Position numbers and translations under genes: made by a program
Assembly: GCA_003175865.1 (NCBI GenBank)
Contig: PSRF01000169.1
Coordinates: 1 to 6,384, forward strand
DNA: 6,384 nt
Reading direction: 5' to 3'
DNA from: Blastocatellia bacterium
GTDB taxonomy: Bacteria > Acidobacteriota > Blastocatellia > Pyrinomonadales > Pyrinomonadaceae
In this document: in pieces, positions 1 through 6,275 of the stretch
Layout of the letters: each line of letters opens with the position of its first letter
Numbering within the stretch: the stretch's first letter is position 1
Notes under the pieces: generated by a model
What the model was told of the DNA's origin: nothing
Databases searched by the model: none
Seen by the model: only the letters and a program-made list of their open reading frames with translations

Positions 1-555
1 AATGCCGCGCTACTCGAGGCTCGCGACAAAGGCAAGATCCGCTTCATCGGTTTCACTGGACACAAAGATCCGCACATTCATTTGTACATGCTTGAGGTGG
101 CTCGCCAGAATGGTTTTGAGTTTGACACTGTGCAGATGCCATTGAATGTGATGGATGCACATTATCGAAGTTTTGAAAAATCGGTGTTACCTGAGTTGGT
201 AAGGCAAAACATTGGAGTACTGGGTATGAAGCCAATGGCCAACGGTATGATTCTCAAATCAAAGACTGTGAGCCCGACCGAGTGTTTGCACTACGCGATG
301 AACTTGCCCACGTCAGTAGTAATCACTGGCTGCGAGAGTATGAGTGATCTGGACCAGGCCATAAATGCGGCAAGGACTTTCAAGCCGCTGAGTAAAGAGG
401 AAGTCAACCAGTTGTTAGCGAAAACCAAGAACGTCGCCTCTCGTGGGGAATACGAGTTATTCAAAACCACTTCGATATACGACGGTACGGCTTCGAATCC
501 AGATTGGTTGGGTGAAGAACCACCAGAAGTTAAGAGTGTGATACAGACCGCGTGA
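1..555 (+). CDS. Aldo/keto reductase, C-terminal part (5' end outside window)
   Basis: The frame is open from the first base and ends at TGA 553-555, giving 184 residues. This is roughly the C-terminal half of an NAD(P)H-dependent oxidoreductase with an (alpha/beta)8 barrel. Visible family landmarks, numbered within the fragment, are GKIRFIGFTGH (11-21) ending one barrel strand, the substrate-side VQMPLNVMD strand (44-52), the GVLGMKPMANG strand (72-82), and VITGCESMSDLDQA (107-120), which matches the loop and helix that bind the cofactor's phosphate. The catalytic Asp, Tyr, Lys and His of the family lie in the N-terminal half, so activity cannot be judged here. The tail after residue 145 is polar and ends SVIQTA. 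An inverted repeat begins five bases after the stop and may end the transcript. The substrate is not predictable. The family call is firm; the subfamily is not. Confidence 0.9.
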   Translation, partial: NAALLEARDKGKIRFIGFTGHKDPHIHLYMLEVARQNGFEFDTVQMPLNVMDAHYRSFEKSVLPELVRQNIGVLGMKPMANGMILKSKTVSPTECLHYAMNLPTSVVITGCESMSDLDQAINAARTFKPLSKEEVNQLLAKTKNVASRGEYELFKTTSIYDGTASNPDWLGEEPPEVKSVIQTA

Positions 556-559
556 GGAC

Positions 560-644
560 ATTTCTGATTGCTGATTTCTGATTGTTGATTTGCCTTAAGG
601 CATTCATTTCTTAAATCAACAATCAGCAATCAGCAATCGGCAAT
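560..644. repeat. Heptad-built inverted repeat between aldo/keto reductase and kinase
   Basis: Arms 560-591 and 613-644 are 32 bases each and match as reverse complements at 29 of 32 positions, one difference being a possible G-U pair in RNA. Each arm is a tandem of 7-base units: CTGATTG, CTGATTT, CTGATTG and TTGATTT at 564-591, mirrored by AAATCAA, CAATCAG, CAATCAG and CAATCGG at 613-640. The spacer 592-612 starts inside a perfect 12-base palindrome, TGCCTTAAGGCA (591-602). No T-run follows the right arm, so this is not a standard intrinsic terminator, though a transcript would fold strongly. I see no target-site duplication at the edges. The rest of the gap (645-673) holds a possible promoter. 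Confidence 0.85.
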
Positions 645-666
645 CCCTCAGCTTCTCTATTACAAT
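637..666 (+). promoter_or_regulatory. Possible sigma70-type promoter for the kinase-regulator operon
   Basis: TACAAT at 661-666 matches the -10 consensus at five of six bases. TCGGCA at 637-642 matches the -35 consensus at four of six, with an 18-base spacer. The -35 box would lie in the right arm of the upstream inverted repeat. Transcription would start at about 672-674, practically on the GTG start codon, implying a leaderless or near-leaderless mRNA. Consistent with this, no Shine-Dalgarno sequence is visible before the GTG. Short promoter matches arise often by chance, so this is tentative. Confidence 0.3.
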
Positions 667-673
667 ACCTCTC

Positions 674-1891
674 GTGGACCGCAACCTGGCGAACCTCAAA
701 TGGGCCGGTTACGTTGGTGCCGTCGTTGGTACCTCCGCGTTGACGCTCCTCCTCGCACCTTTTCAAGAACAGATCAATTCTACCACTGTCGGTCTTGCCT
801 TTCTGCTCGTCGTGCTTTTCGTTGCGTTGTTCTGGGGGAGTAAGCCTGCACTGCTCGCGTCAGTGCTCGGAGTTTTTTGCTTCAACTTCTTTTTTCTTCC
901 CCCACTTTACACGCTCGACATTGCACATCCTCAGAACTGGGTTGCGTTGGCGGCATTCTTCACCACGGCACTTGCGGTCGGACAACTTTCAGCGCGCGCA
1001 AAACGACGAGCCGAAGAAGCCGAAGAAGGCCGTCGCGAGATCGAACGACTCTATCAACAACTCCGTGTAGCCTTTGAACGTGCGAGTCACGCCGAAGCTT
1101 TGAAAGAAAGTGAACGGCTGAAGTCGGCGTTACTCGACGCCGTCACTCACGATCTGCGTACACCACTTACTTCAATCAAGGCATCGATTACCACTTTGAT
1201 TGATGAAGCACGCGGTAAAGCCGAAGATGAGTCGCCTGTGGCTCTGGATCCTGAGGCACGACTCGAGATGTTGGAAGTGATCAACGAGGAGAGCGACAGG
1301 TTGAACCGTTTCATTAATGGTCTGCTTGATTTGGCGCGCATTGAAGCTGGTGAGTTACATCTTCGCCGCCGCTGGGGAAATGTCGATGAAATCATCAACA
1401 ACGCATTAGCCCGTGCGCAACTGCTGACACAGGGACGAGAGATCGTCGTTGATATTGAACCTGAGCTGCCGGTAGTGCGTGTTGATGAACGCGCTGTTAG
1501 TGAAGTCGTTTACACACTCATCGACAATGCGTTGAAGTATTCGCCACCGCAGACAAAGATCACAATTAGCGTGAAGCGTTTTGATGATGCGATGATTGAA
1601 ATGGCAGTGGAAGATCGGGGAATTGGAATCACGCCCGAACTGCGCGAGCGTGTTTTTGACAAATTCTTTCGTGCAACACGCGACGCAGATATCAGCACGC
1701 ACCAACCGTCGGGCACAGGCATGGGCCTCGCAATTGCAAAAGGCATCATCGAGGCACATGGCGGTTCGATTTGGATTGAGGGTGCAACTAATAACAAGGG
1801 AACTAGAGTGATATTCACGTTGCCGATCGGCGATGAACAACCCGCAGACGAATCGAATGCTGATGTAGTTATTGGGTCCCGAAGCCTATGA
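674..1891 (+). CDS. Membrane sensor histidine kinase, KdpD C-terminal type (DUF4118-HisKA-HATPase)
   Basis: This 405-residue kinase would autophosphorylate on histidine and pass the phosphate to the regulator encoded immediately downstream. Four hydrophobic segments at about 11-30, 39-55, 60-76 and 88-105 form a DUF4118-like membrane domain; NFFFLPPLYTL (71-81) resembles the corresponding KdpD segment. A charged helix (106-150), probably coiled coil, leads to the HisKA domain with phospho-acceptor H159 in THDLRTPL. The ATPase domain shows the N box with N285 in LIDNALKYSP, the G1 box DRGIGI (314-319), the F box FDKFFR (328-333) and the G2 box GTGMGLAI (347-354), so all catalytic motifs are present. 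Classical KdpD is about twice this length and has N-terminal KdpD and Usp domains; these are absent, and an in-frame TAA at 596-598 rules out an N-terminal extension. GTG at 674 is the only plausible start before the first membrane segment. Potassium or turgor sensing is inferred from family only. Confidence 0.9.
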   Translation: MDRNLANLKWAGYVGAVVGTSALTLLLAPFQEQINSTTVGLAFLLVVLFVALFWGSKPALLASVLGVFCFNFFFLPPLYTLDIAHPQNWVALAAFFTTALAVGQLSARAKRRAEEAEEGRREIERLYQQLRVAFERASHAEALKESERLKSALLDAVTHDLRTPLTSIKASITTLIDEARGKAEDESPVALDPEARLEMLEVINEESDRLNRFINGLLDLARIEAGELHLRRRWGNVDEIINNALARAQLLTQGREIVVDIEPELPVVRVDERAVSEVVYTLIDNALKYSPPQTKITISVKRFDDAMIEMAVEDRGIGITPELRERVFDKFFRATRDADISTHQPSGTGMGLAIAKGIIEAHGGSIWIEGATNNKGTRVIFTLPIGDEQPADESNADVVIGSRSL

Positions 1892-2592
1892 CTGATAAAG
1901 CGCGAATCCTTGTGGTTGACGATGAGCCGCAGTTGACGCGCGTCCTGCGCACCGGGCTCCGGGCCCGTGGTTATGATGTGCGCGCGGCGGCCGACGGAAT
2001 TTCCGGATTCGAAACCTTCACAGACTGGCAACCCGACCTGGTTATAACCGATCTGGCCATGCCGAATATGGATGGACTCGAACTTTGTCGGCGTGTGCGT
2101 GCGTTCTCACAAGTGCCGATCATTATTTTGTCAGCCAAAGGTGAGGAACGAATCAAGGTAGAAGCACTCGATATTGGTGCCGACGATTTTGTAACCAAAC
2201 CATTTGGTATCGACGAGCTTTTAGCACGTGTGCGGGCGGCTTTGCGTAGGGCTGCATCGCAACCAGCTACACAATCGGCCGAGAAGACATTAAAGGCTGG
2301 AGATTTTGTGGTTGATCTCGATACGCGCAAAGTGATGGTGAGTGGGCGTGAAGTTCATTTGACGCCGAAAGAGTTTGACCTGTTGGTGTATTTCATCCGT
2401 CATGCGGAAAAGGTTCTCACCCATCATGCGTTGCTGGCGGCAATCTGGGGTGGTGATTACGTGGAACAAGATCAGTATCTGCGCGTCTTCGTGGGGAACT
2501 TAAGAAAGAAAGTAGAGCGGGATACGACCGGCAAGAGATACATTCTCACTGAACCGTGGATCGGCTACCGGTTTGTCGCGGAAGGAAACTAG
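1888..2592 (+). CDS. kdpE: OmpR/KdpE-family response regulator
   Basis: This 234-residue DNA-binding regulator is the likely partner of the kinase, since its ATG overlaps the kinase stop by four bases (ATGA), the usual mark of translational coupling. The receiver domain (about 5-120) has the acidic pair D11/D12, phospho-acceptor D55 in ITDLAMP, S82 and K104 in TKPF, so it should be phosphorylatable. The C-terminal winged helix (about 135-232) includes HLTPKEFDLL (157-166), KVLTH (175-179), YLRVFVGNLRKKVE (197-210) and a terminal IGYRF. The combination of HLTP-EF, KVLT, YLR and GYRF, together with the kinase's KdpD-like membrane domain, fits KdpE better than PhoB or OmpR. No kdpFABC genes are visible, so the regulated operon is elsewhere or different. 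The symbol reflects family resemblance, not a demonstrated role. Confidence 0.9.
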   Translation: MTDKARILVVDDEPQLTRVLRTGLRARGYDVRAAADGISGFETFTDWQPDLVITDLAMPNMDGLELCRRVRAFSQVPIIILSAKGEERIKVEALDIGADDFVTKPFGIDELLARVRAALRRAASQPATQSAEKTLKAGDFVVDLDTRKVMVSGREVHLTPKEFDLLVYFIRHAEKVLTHHALLAAIWGGDYVEQDQYLRVFVGNLRKKVERDTTGKRYILTEPWIGYRFVAEGN

Positions 2593-2593
2593 T

Positions 2594-2670
2594 TTTGGAG
2601 TGCGCTGACTCTGTCAGCGCTTTTAATTGTTGCGGTGAACAAAGCGCTGACAGAGTCAGCGCACTCCAAA
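2594..2670. repeat. Perfect 30-bp inverted repeat with a hairpin in each arm
   Basis: Arms 2594-2623 and 2641-2670 are exact reverse complements over 30 bases, separated by a 17-base spacer (2624-2640). Each arm is itself a palindrome: in the left arm GCGCTGAC (2602-2609) pairs with GTCAGCGC (2613-2620) around TCT. The DNA could therefore form either one long hairpin or two small ones. The outer ends read TTTGGAGT and ACTCCAAA. The element starts two bases after the regulator's stop and ends 20 bases before the GH30 start, nearly filling the gap. No transposase and no target duplication are seen. A relative lies at 6274-6384. Confidence 0.95.
2602..2624 (+). terminator. Likely intrinsic terminator of the kinase-regulator operon
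   Basis: An 8-bp, GC-rich stem (2602-2609 with 2613-2620) closes a 3-base loop and is followed at once by TTTT and then AATT. It lies nine bases after the regulator's stop codon. This is the standard form of a Rho-independent terminator, although the T-run is short. It is part of the larger repeat, and folding of the full 30-bp hairpin could compete with it. The mirror hairpin in the right arm would act on transcripts coming from the other side. Confidence 0.55.
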
Positions 2671-2690
2671 GGTGTGTTAAAGTCCCCCGC

Positions 2691-4175
2691 ATGAAAATCC
2701 ATCGTCGAAACTTCTTGGTCGCATCTTCGGCTGCGTTGTTGGCCCCAAAGAAACTTTCCTTCGGTAATGCAAAAGCAAACTCAAACATTGGGGTCGCAAG
2801 ATTGTCATCGCCGCCCAGGCAGGTCTCCGTCTACACCACCGCCGACAAAACAGATCATAGACTTTCACTGACCGACACACTGAGTTTCAAACCTGTGGGC
2901 CAACCAAAGGAGACTCAGATCTGTGTGTTCGTCGATCCGAACAGGCAGTTTCAAACATTACTCGGAATTGGTGGTGCCCTTACCGATGCTTCTGCAGAAG
3001 TGTTCGCCGCTCTGCCGAAGCCGAAGCAACAAGAGCTGCTAACCGCGTACTACGACGACAAGAAAGGGATTGGTTACCAGCTCGCTCGCACCAACATTCA
3101 TAGTTGTGATTTTTCGAGTAGTAGTTACACGTATGTCGATGAAGGCGATAAGGAACTGAAGTCGTTCAGCATCAACCATGACAAGCAGCACCGGATCCCG
3201 TTTATCAAACAGGTGATTGCTGCAACCGGTGGCAGGCTAAACATTTTCGCAAGCCCGTGGAGTCCGCCAGCTTTCATGAAAGACAACAACGACATGTTGC
3301 ATGGCGGTCGTTTGAAACCCGAGTTCTACCAGTCATGGGCCAACTATTTTGCGAAGTTCATTCGTGCCTATCAGAGCGAAGGGATTCCTATCTGGGGAGT
3401 GTCAATTCAAAATGAACCGATGGCGAAACAGACATGGGAATCGTGCATCTATACGGACGAAGAGGAGCGTGATTTTCTCAAAAAGCATCTTGGTCCAACT
3501 CTAAAGAGAGAGGGGTTATCGGACAAGAAGATCATTGCCTGGGATCACAATCGCGATTTGATTTACCAGCGCGCCAGTACGATTTTGAGCGATCCTGACG
3601 CGGCAAAGTTTGTGTGGGCGATCGGCTTCCACTGGTACGAACCGTGGAGCGGGGGCGAACCGATGTTTGATAACGTCAAGCTGGTGCATGAAACGTGGCC
3701 AGACAAACACTTGATCTTCACTGAGGGCTGTGTCGACCGGTTTGATGCAACCAAGCTTGGTGAGTGGAAATTTGGAGAACAATATGGTCGCTCAATGATT
3801 AACGACTTCAACAATGGAACGGTTGGTTGGACTGATTGGAATGTGTTATTGGATGAAAAGGGTGGCCCAAATCACGTCGGTAATTACTGTTTCGCGCCCG
3901 TTCATGCTGACACCAAGACAGGCGAGTTGACGTACCTTAGTTCGTATTACTACATCGGCCACTTTTCGAAGTTCATTCAGCCTGGAGCTAAGAGAATTGC
4001 AAGCTCGCCGAGTCGCAGTCAGCTGCTGTCGACTGCATTTCTGAACCCGGATGGGAGAGTGGCTGTGGTTGTGATGAATCCGACGGAGAAAGCCGCGAGT
4101 TACTGGTTATGGATCAAGGGAGATGCGGCGGAGGTTAACAGCCTGCCGCGTTCGATCCAGACACTGGTGTTCTGA
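2691..4175 (+). CDS. Secreted GH30 family glycoside hydrolase (glucosylceramidase-like)
   Basis: This 494-residue retaining beta-glycosidase would be exported through the Tat pathway. The N-terminus MKIHRRNFLVASSAALL has twin arginines R5/R6 followed by a short hydrophobic stretch, and AKA (27-29) is a possible signal-peptidase site. The start at 2691 places this signal at the N-terminus; a longer reading would run through the palindromic repeat and is unlikely. GH30 landmarks are LGIGGALTDASAEV (91-104), GIGYQLARTNIHSCDFS (126-142), FASPWSPPAFMK (186-197), the acid/base E242 in IQNEP (239-243), FHWYEPW (313-319) and the nucleophile E345 in FTEGCVD (343-349). Beta-strand segments at about 44-85 and 430-494 form the family's side domain, so the protein appears full length. 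Family members act on glucosylceramide, beta-1,6-glucan or related beta-glycosides; the substrate cannot be fixed here. The Shine-Dalgarno signal is weak, and no convincing promoter is visible in the 20 bases between repeat and ATG. Confidence 0.92.
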   Translation: MKIHRRNFLVASSAALLAPKKLSFGNAKANSNIGVARLSSPPRQVSVYTTADKTDHRLSLTDTLSFKPVGQPKETQICVFVDPNRQFQTLLGIGGALTDASAEVFAALPKPKQQELLTAYYDDKKGIGYQLARTNIHSCDFSSSSYTYVDEGDKELKSFSINHDKQHRIPFIKQVIAATGGRLNIFASPWSPPAFMKDNNDMLHGGRLKPEFYQSWANYFAKFIRAYQSEGIPIWGVSIQNEPMAKQTWESCIYTDEEERDFLKKHLGPTLKREGLSDKKIIAWDHNRDLIYQRASTILSDPDAAKFVWAIGFHWYEPWSGGEPMFDNVKLVHETWPDKHLIFTEGCVDRFDATKLGEWKFGEQYGRSMINDFNNGTVGWTDWNVLLDEKGGPNHVGNYCFAPVHADTKTGELTYLSSYYYIGHFSKFIQPGAKRIASSPSRSQLLSTAFLNPDGRVAVVVMNPTEKAASYWLWIKGDAAEVNSLPRSIQTLVF

Positions 4176-4225
4176 AGTTGAAGTTTGAGGTTCAGGTAGG
4201 CTAATTCGTATGTTCGCTAAATCGT

Positions 4226-4321
4226 AGTAAGGAAGGGTGGCTTGCCCCCCGCGTCAATGTACTAATCACTCAACATTGAGGGATCTGACAGTTGAAGCGG
4301 GGCAAGCCACCCTTCCTTACT
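4226..4321. repeat. Nested inverted repeat between convergent genes
   Basis: Arms 4226-4248 and 4299-4321 are exact reverse complements over 23 bases (AGTAAGGAAGGG at the outer end, TTGCCCC at the inner end). Two further G-C pairs follow after a 2-base CC bulge at 4249-4250. Inside the spacer a second hairpin pairs TCAATGT (4254-4260) with ACATTGA (4273-4279) around a 12-base loop. The element sits between the 3' ends of the GH30 gene (stop at 4175) and the PQQ dehydrogenase (ends at 4359 on the other strand), where a bidirectional transcript end is needed. Neither side has a T-run, so a Rho-independent mechanism is not supported. Elsewhere in the gap, 4176-4225 and 4322-4358, I see nothing recognisable. 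Confidence 0.88.
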
Positions 4322-4358
4322 GCCATTTAGCTGGTTCAAAACATGCCCCCGACCTCAC

Positions 4359-6260
4359 CTAGGGGAGTGCATATGCGACCACCGTGTCTGATAGCACACT
4401 GCTCAATGCTCTCAAAAAACCGCCGCCACCTGACGCTATCACTACAAACTGCTTGCCGCTCTTGCCCCGAAACGTAATGGGTGTTGCGTGACCATTTGCC
4501 TCGAGTTGCGCTTCCCACAACAGCTTTCCCGTTTTAGCGTCGAAAGCCCGAAACCGATGATCAGTTGTACCGGCGATGAACACCAGTCCACCTGCTGTCA
4601 CGATCGATCCACCAAGGTTCTGAGCCCCGGTGTTGTGAACCCCCTTCGCTTCAAGTTCATCGACGACGCCAAGAGGAATACGCCAAACAATCTCTCCATT
4701 GCTCAAATCAACAGCAGTCAGTGTTCCCCACGGAGGTTGCTGACACGGCCGACCGTTCTTATCGCGGAACCACGCGTACTCCTCAAATCGACCACGACGA
4801 ATATATGGGATTGGTGAACCCGGCGGTTGCGGATTCATCTGTCCAACTGCACCATCTTCATTCATGTTCACATATAGATAACCCGACTTTGGATCGAACG
4901 ACGCACTCGACCAGTTACCGCCACCGTGATATCCGGGAAACATCAACGTCGGTTCGAGCCCGGCAGGCGTGTACATCCCTTTGTTTGTTAGTTTGTCGAA
5001 GAGTTCAGTGCAATATCGTTCAGACTCAGCTGAGACGCGACTCACTTCAGCACGCGTCATCGATTGCCGAGCGAGTGCCGGTGGTTTGGCGGGAATCGGT
5101 TGTGTGGGCCATGTTTGTTCCCCAGGCACTGTGCTCTGCGGAACAGCACGCTCCTCGATAGGAAAGAGAGGTTTACCTGTAACCCGATTAAAGACGAACA
5201 CAAAACCCATCTTGGTGACAGCAACGACTGCAGGTATTGAGTGTCCATTTTGACGAATAGTGACGAGAGACGGTTGAGCAGGTAAATCGTAATCCCAAAG
5301 ATCGTGATGGACCATCTGGAAGTACCAGAGCAGTTTTCCCGTTGCAGCATTCAGAGCAACTAGTGAGTTACCGAACAGGTTTTTTCCTTTTCGATCGCCG
5401 CCATAGAAATCGTAAGCGGGCGACCCAATCGGCAGGTAAACTATTCCACGTTCACGATCGACACTCATCGTTGACCAGACGTTTGCTCCCATCCGATCTT
5501 TCCACGCATCCGCACTCCAGGTTTCACTTCCAAACTCGCCAGGATGAGGAACAGTGTGAAAGGTCCAGATCAATTTTCCACTTCGGACATTGAATGCACG
5601 CACATCGCCATTCGGACCTTTGGCTGGATACTCAGGCAGACCCCAACCGATTATGGTTAAGTCTTTATAGATCACTGGAGGCGAGGTGACGCGCGCGCCC
5701 CAGGAAGGATCCTGTTGGAATCTATCTGCGACCCCCTTACGCAGATCAACGGCACCTGTAGTTCCGAAACTCTCGATCGGTTTTCCTGTGTTGGCATTCA
5801 GGGCGATGAGACGACCATCAACGGTACCGAACAGTATCCTTTTGTCCTGCTGCGCTGCGTCCTCCCAGTAAGCAACACCTCTATGTGAATTAAACTCGCG
5901 TTCCTTCTTGTTTGCCTGAGGATCGTATTTCCAGACTTCAGTTCCAGTCTCAGCGTCGAGTGCGATGACACGGCTGGAGGGAGTCGAAATGTACATGACT
6001 CCATTTACTACGAGAGGTGTGCACGAGAATGAAGCTTGAAACGGTGCCGTCGCGAGGCCGAGATCAAGCTCTCCGGTGTGATAGGTCCAGGCACGTTTGA
6101 GTGAAGTTACGTTGTCGCGGTTGATTTGTGTGAGGTTTGAATAACGACTGCCACCTTCATCACCGCCATAGAAACGCCATTCGGTTTGAGCGATCGCGAG
6201 GGATGAGATCGCAGATAACAAGGCAATCACATTGGCAAGACGATGAACTAGACGATGCAT
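4359..6260 (-). CDS. Secreted PQQ-dependent dehydrogenase (quinoprotein glucose dehydrogenase-like)
   Basis: This 633-residue quinoprotein should oxidise a sugar or alcohol outside the cytoplasm using pyrroloquinoline quinone. The N-terminus is a Sec signal peptide with a hydrophobic core (about 9-22) and AIA (22-24) before Q25. The mature protein opens with WRFYGGDEGGSRYSNLTQI (28-46), the family's N-terminal signature. Repeated propeller blades end in ALD/ALN-x-x-TG-x-x-x-W-type motifs at about 100-110, 222-232, 302-312, 516-526 and 572-582. HHDLWDYDLP (318-327) holds the family's catalytic aspartate and VTKMG (348-352) the PQQ-contacting lysine, as in Gcd; NGHATPITFRGKSGKQ (589-604) is also Gcd-like. 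The five N-terminal membrane helices of E. coli Gcd are absent, and there is no CxxCH haem site, so a separate electron acceptor is required. ATG at 6260 is chosen because a Shine-Dalgarno sequence precedes it and the signal peptide follows; an upstream start would translate the palindromic repeat. The substrate is unknown. Confidence 0.92.
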   Translation of the reverse strand: MHRLVHRLANVIALLSAISSLAIAQTEWRFYGGDEGGSRYSNLTQINRDNVTSLKRAWTYHTGELDLGLATAPFQASFSCTPLVVNGVMYISTPSSRVIALDAETGTEVWKYDPQANKKEREFNSHRGVAYWEDAAQQDKRILFGTVDGRLIALNANTGKPIESFGTTGAVDLRKGVADRFQQDPSWGARVTSPPVIYKDLTIIGWGLPEYPAKGPNGDVRAFNVRSGKLIWTFHTVPHPGEFGSETWSADAWKDRMGANVWSTMSVDRERGIVYLPIGSPAYDFYGGDRKGKNLFGNSLVALNAATGKLLWYFQMVHHDLWDYDLPAQPSLVTIRQNGHSIPAVVAVTKMGFVFVFNRVTGKPLFPIEERAVPQSTVPGEQTWPTQPIPAKPPALARQSMTRAEVSRVSAESERYCTELFDKLTNKGMYTPAGLEPTLMFPGYHGGGNWSSASFDPKSGYLYVNMNEDGAVGQMNPQPPGSPIPYIRRGRFEEYAWFRDKNGRPCQQPPWGTLTAVDLSNGEIVWRIPLGVVDELEAKGVHNTGAQNLGGSIVTAGGLVFIAGTTDHRFRAFDAKTGKLLWEAQLEANGHATPITFRGKSGKQFVVIASGGGGFLRALSSVLSDTVVAYALP

Positions 6261-6267
6261 AGGCAAG

Positions 6268-6275
6268 CCTCTCTT
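6268..6275 (-). promoter_or_regulatory. Ribosome binding site deciding the dehydrogenase start
   Basis: On the minus strand AAGAGAGG lies seven bases before ATG 6260. Its GAGAGG core (6268-6273) is a good Shine-Dalgarno match at normal spacing and supports this start over an upstream ATG at 6374. The first two bases of the site overlap the edge of the neighbouring repeat (6274 onward). Confidence 0.7.

Noticed and set aside
560..644. CRISPR array or retron-type non-coding RNA
   Set aside because: The heptads are contiguous and mirrored rather than direct repeats with unique spacers, and no Cas or reverse transcriptase gene is present.
1406..2031. Long open frames on the minus strand opposite the kinase 3' half and regulator start
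   Set aside because: They lie antisense to strongly supported HATPase and receiver domains and encode no recognisable motif; they are shadows of the real genes.
2594..2670. Insertion sequence or transposon remnant with target duplication
   Set aside because: There is no transposase reading frame in or beside the element and the flanking bases (ACTAGT left, GGTGTG right) are not duplicated. A hairpin-based repeat fits better.
2556..2690. Extended N-terminus for the GH30 protein
   Set aside because: It would translate the end of the regulator gene in another frame plus the palindromic repeat, and would bury the Tat signal that begins at the ATG at 2691.
3516..3814. Minus-strand open frames inside the GH30 gene
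   Set aside because: They are antisense to the region encoding the conserved FHWYEPW and FTEGCVD motifs, and carry no recognisable features.
4226..4321. Member of the same family as the 2594 and 6274 elements
   Set aside because: It shares a short GGTGGCTTG-like stretch with the right unit of the 6274 element, but lacks the TTTGGA/TCCAAA ends and the within-arm hairpins.
4488..5161. Plus-strand open frames within the dehydrogenase gene
   Set aside because: They are antisense to conserved propeller blades and the active-site region, without domain-like content or a credible ribosome binding site.
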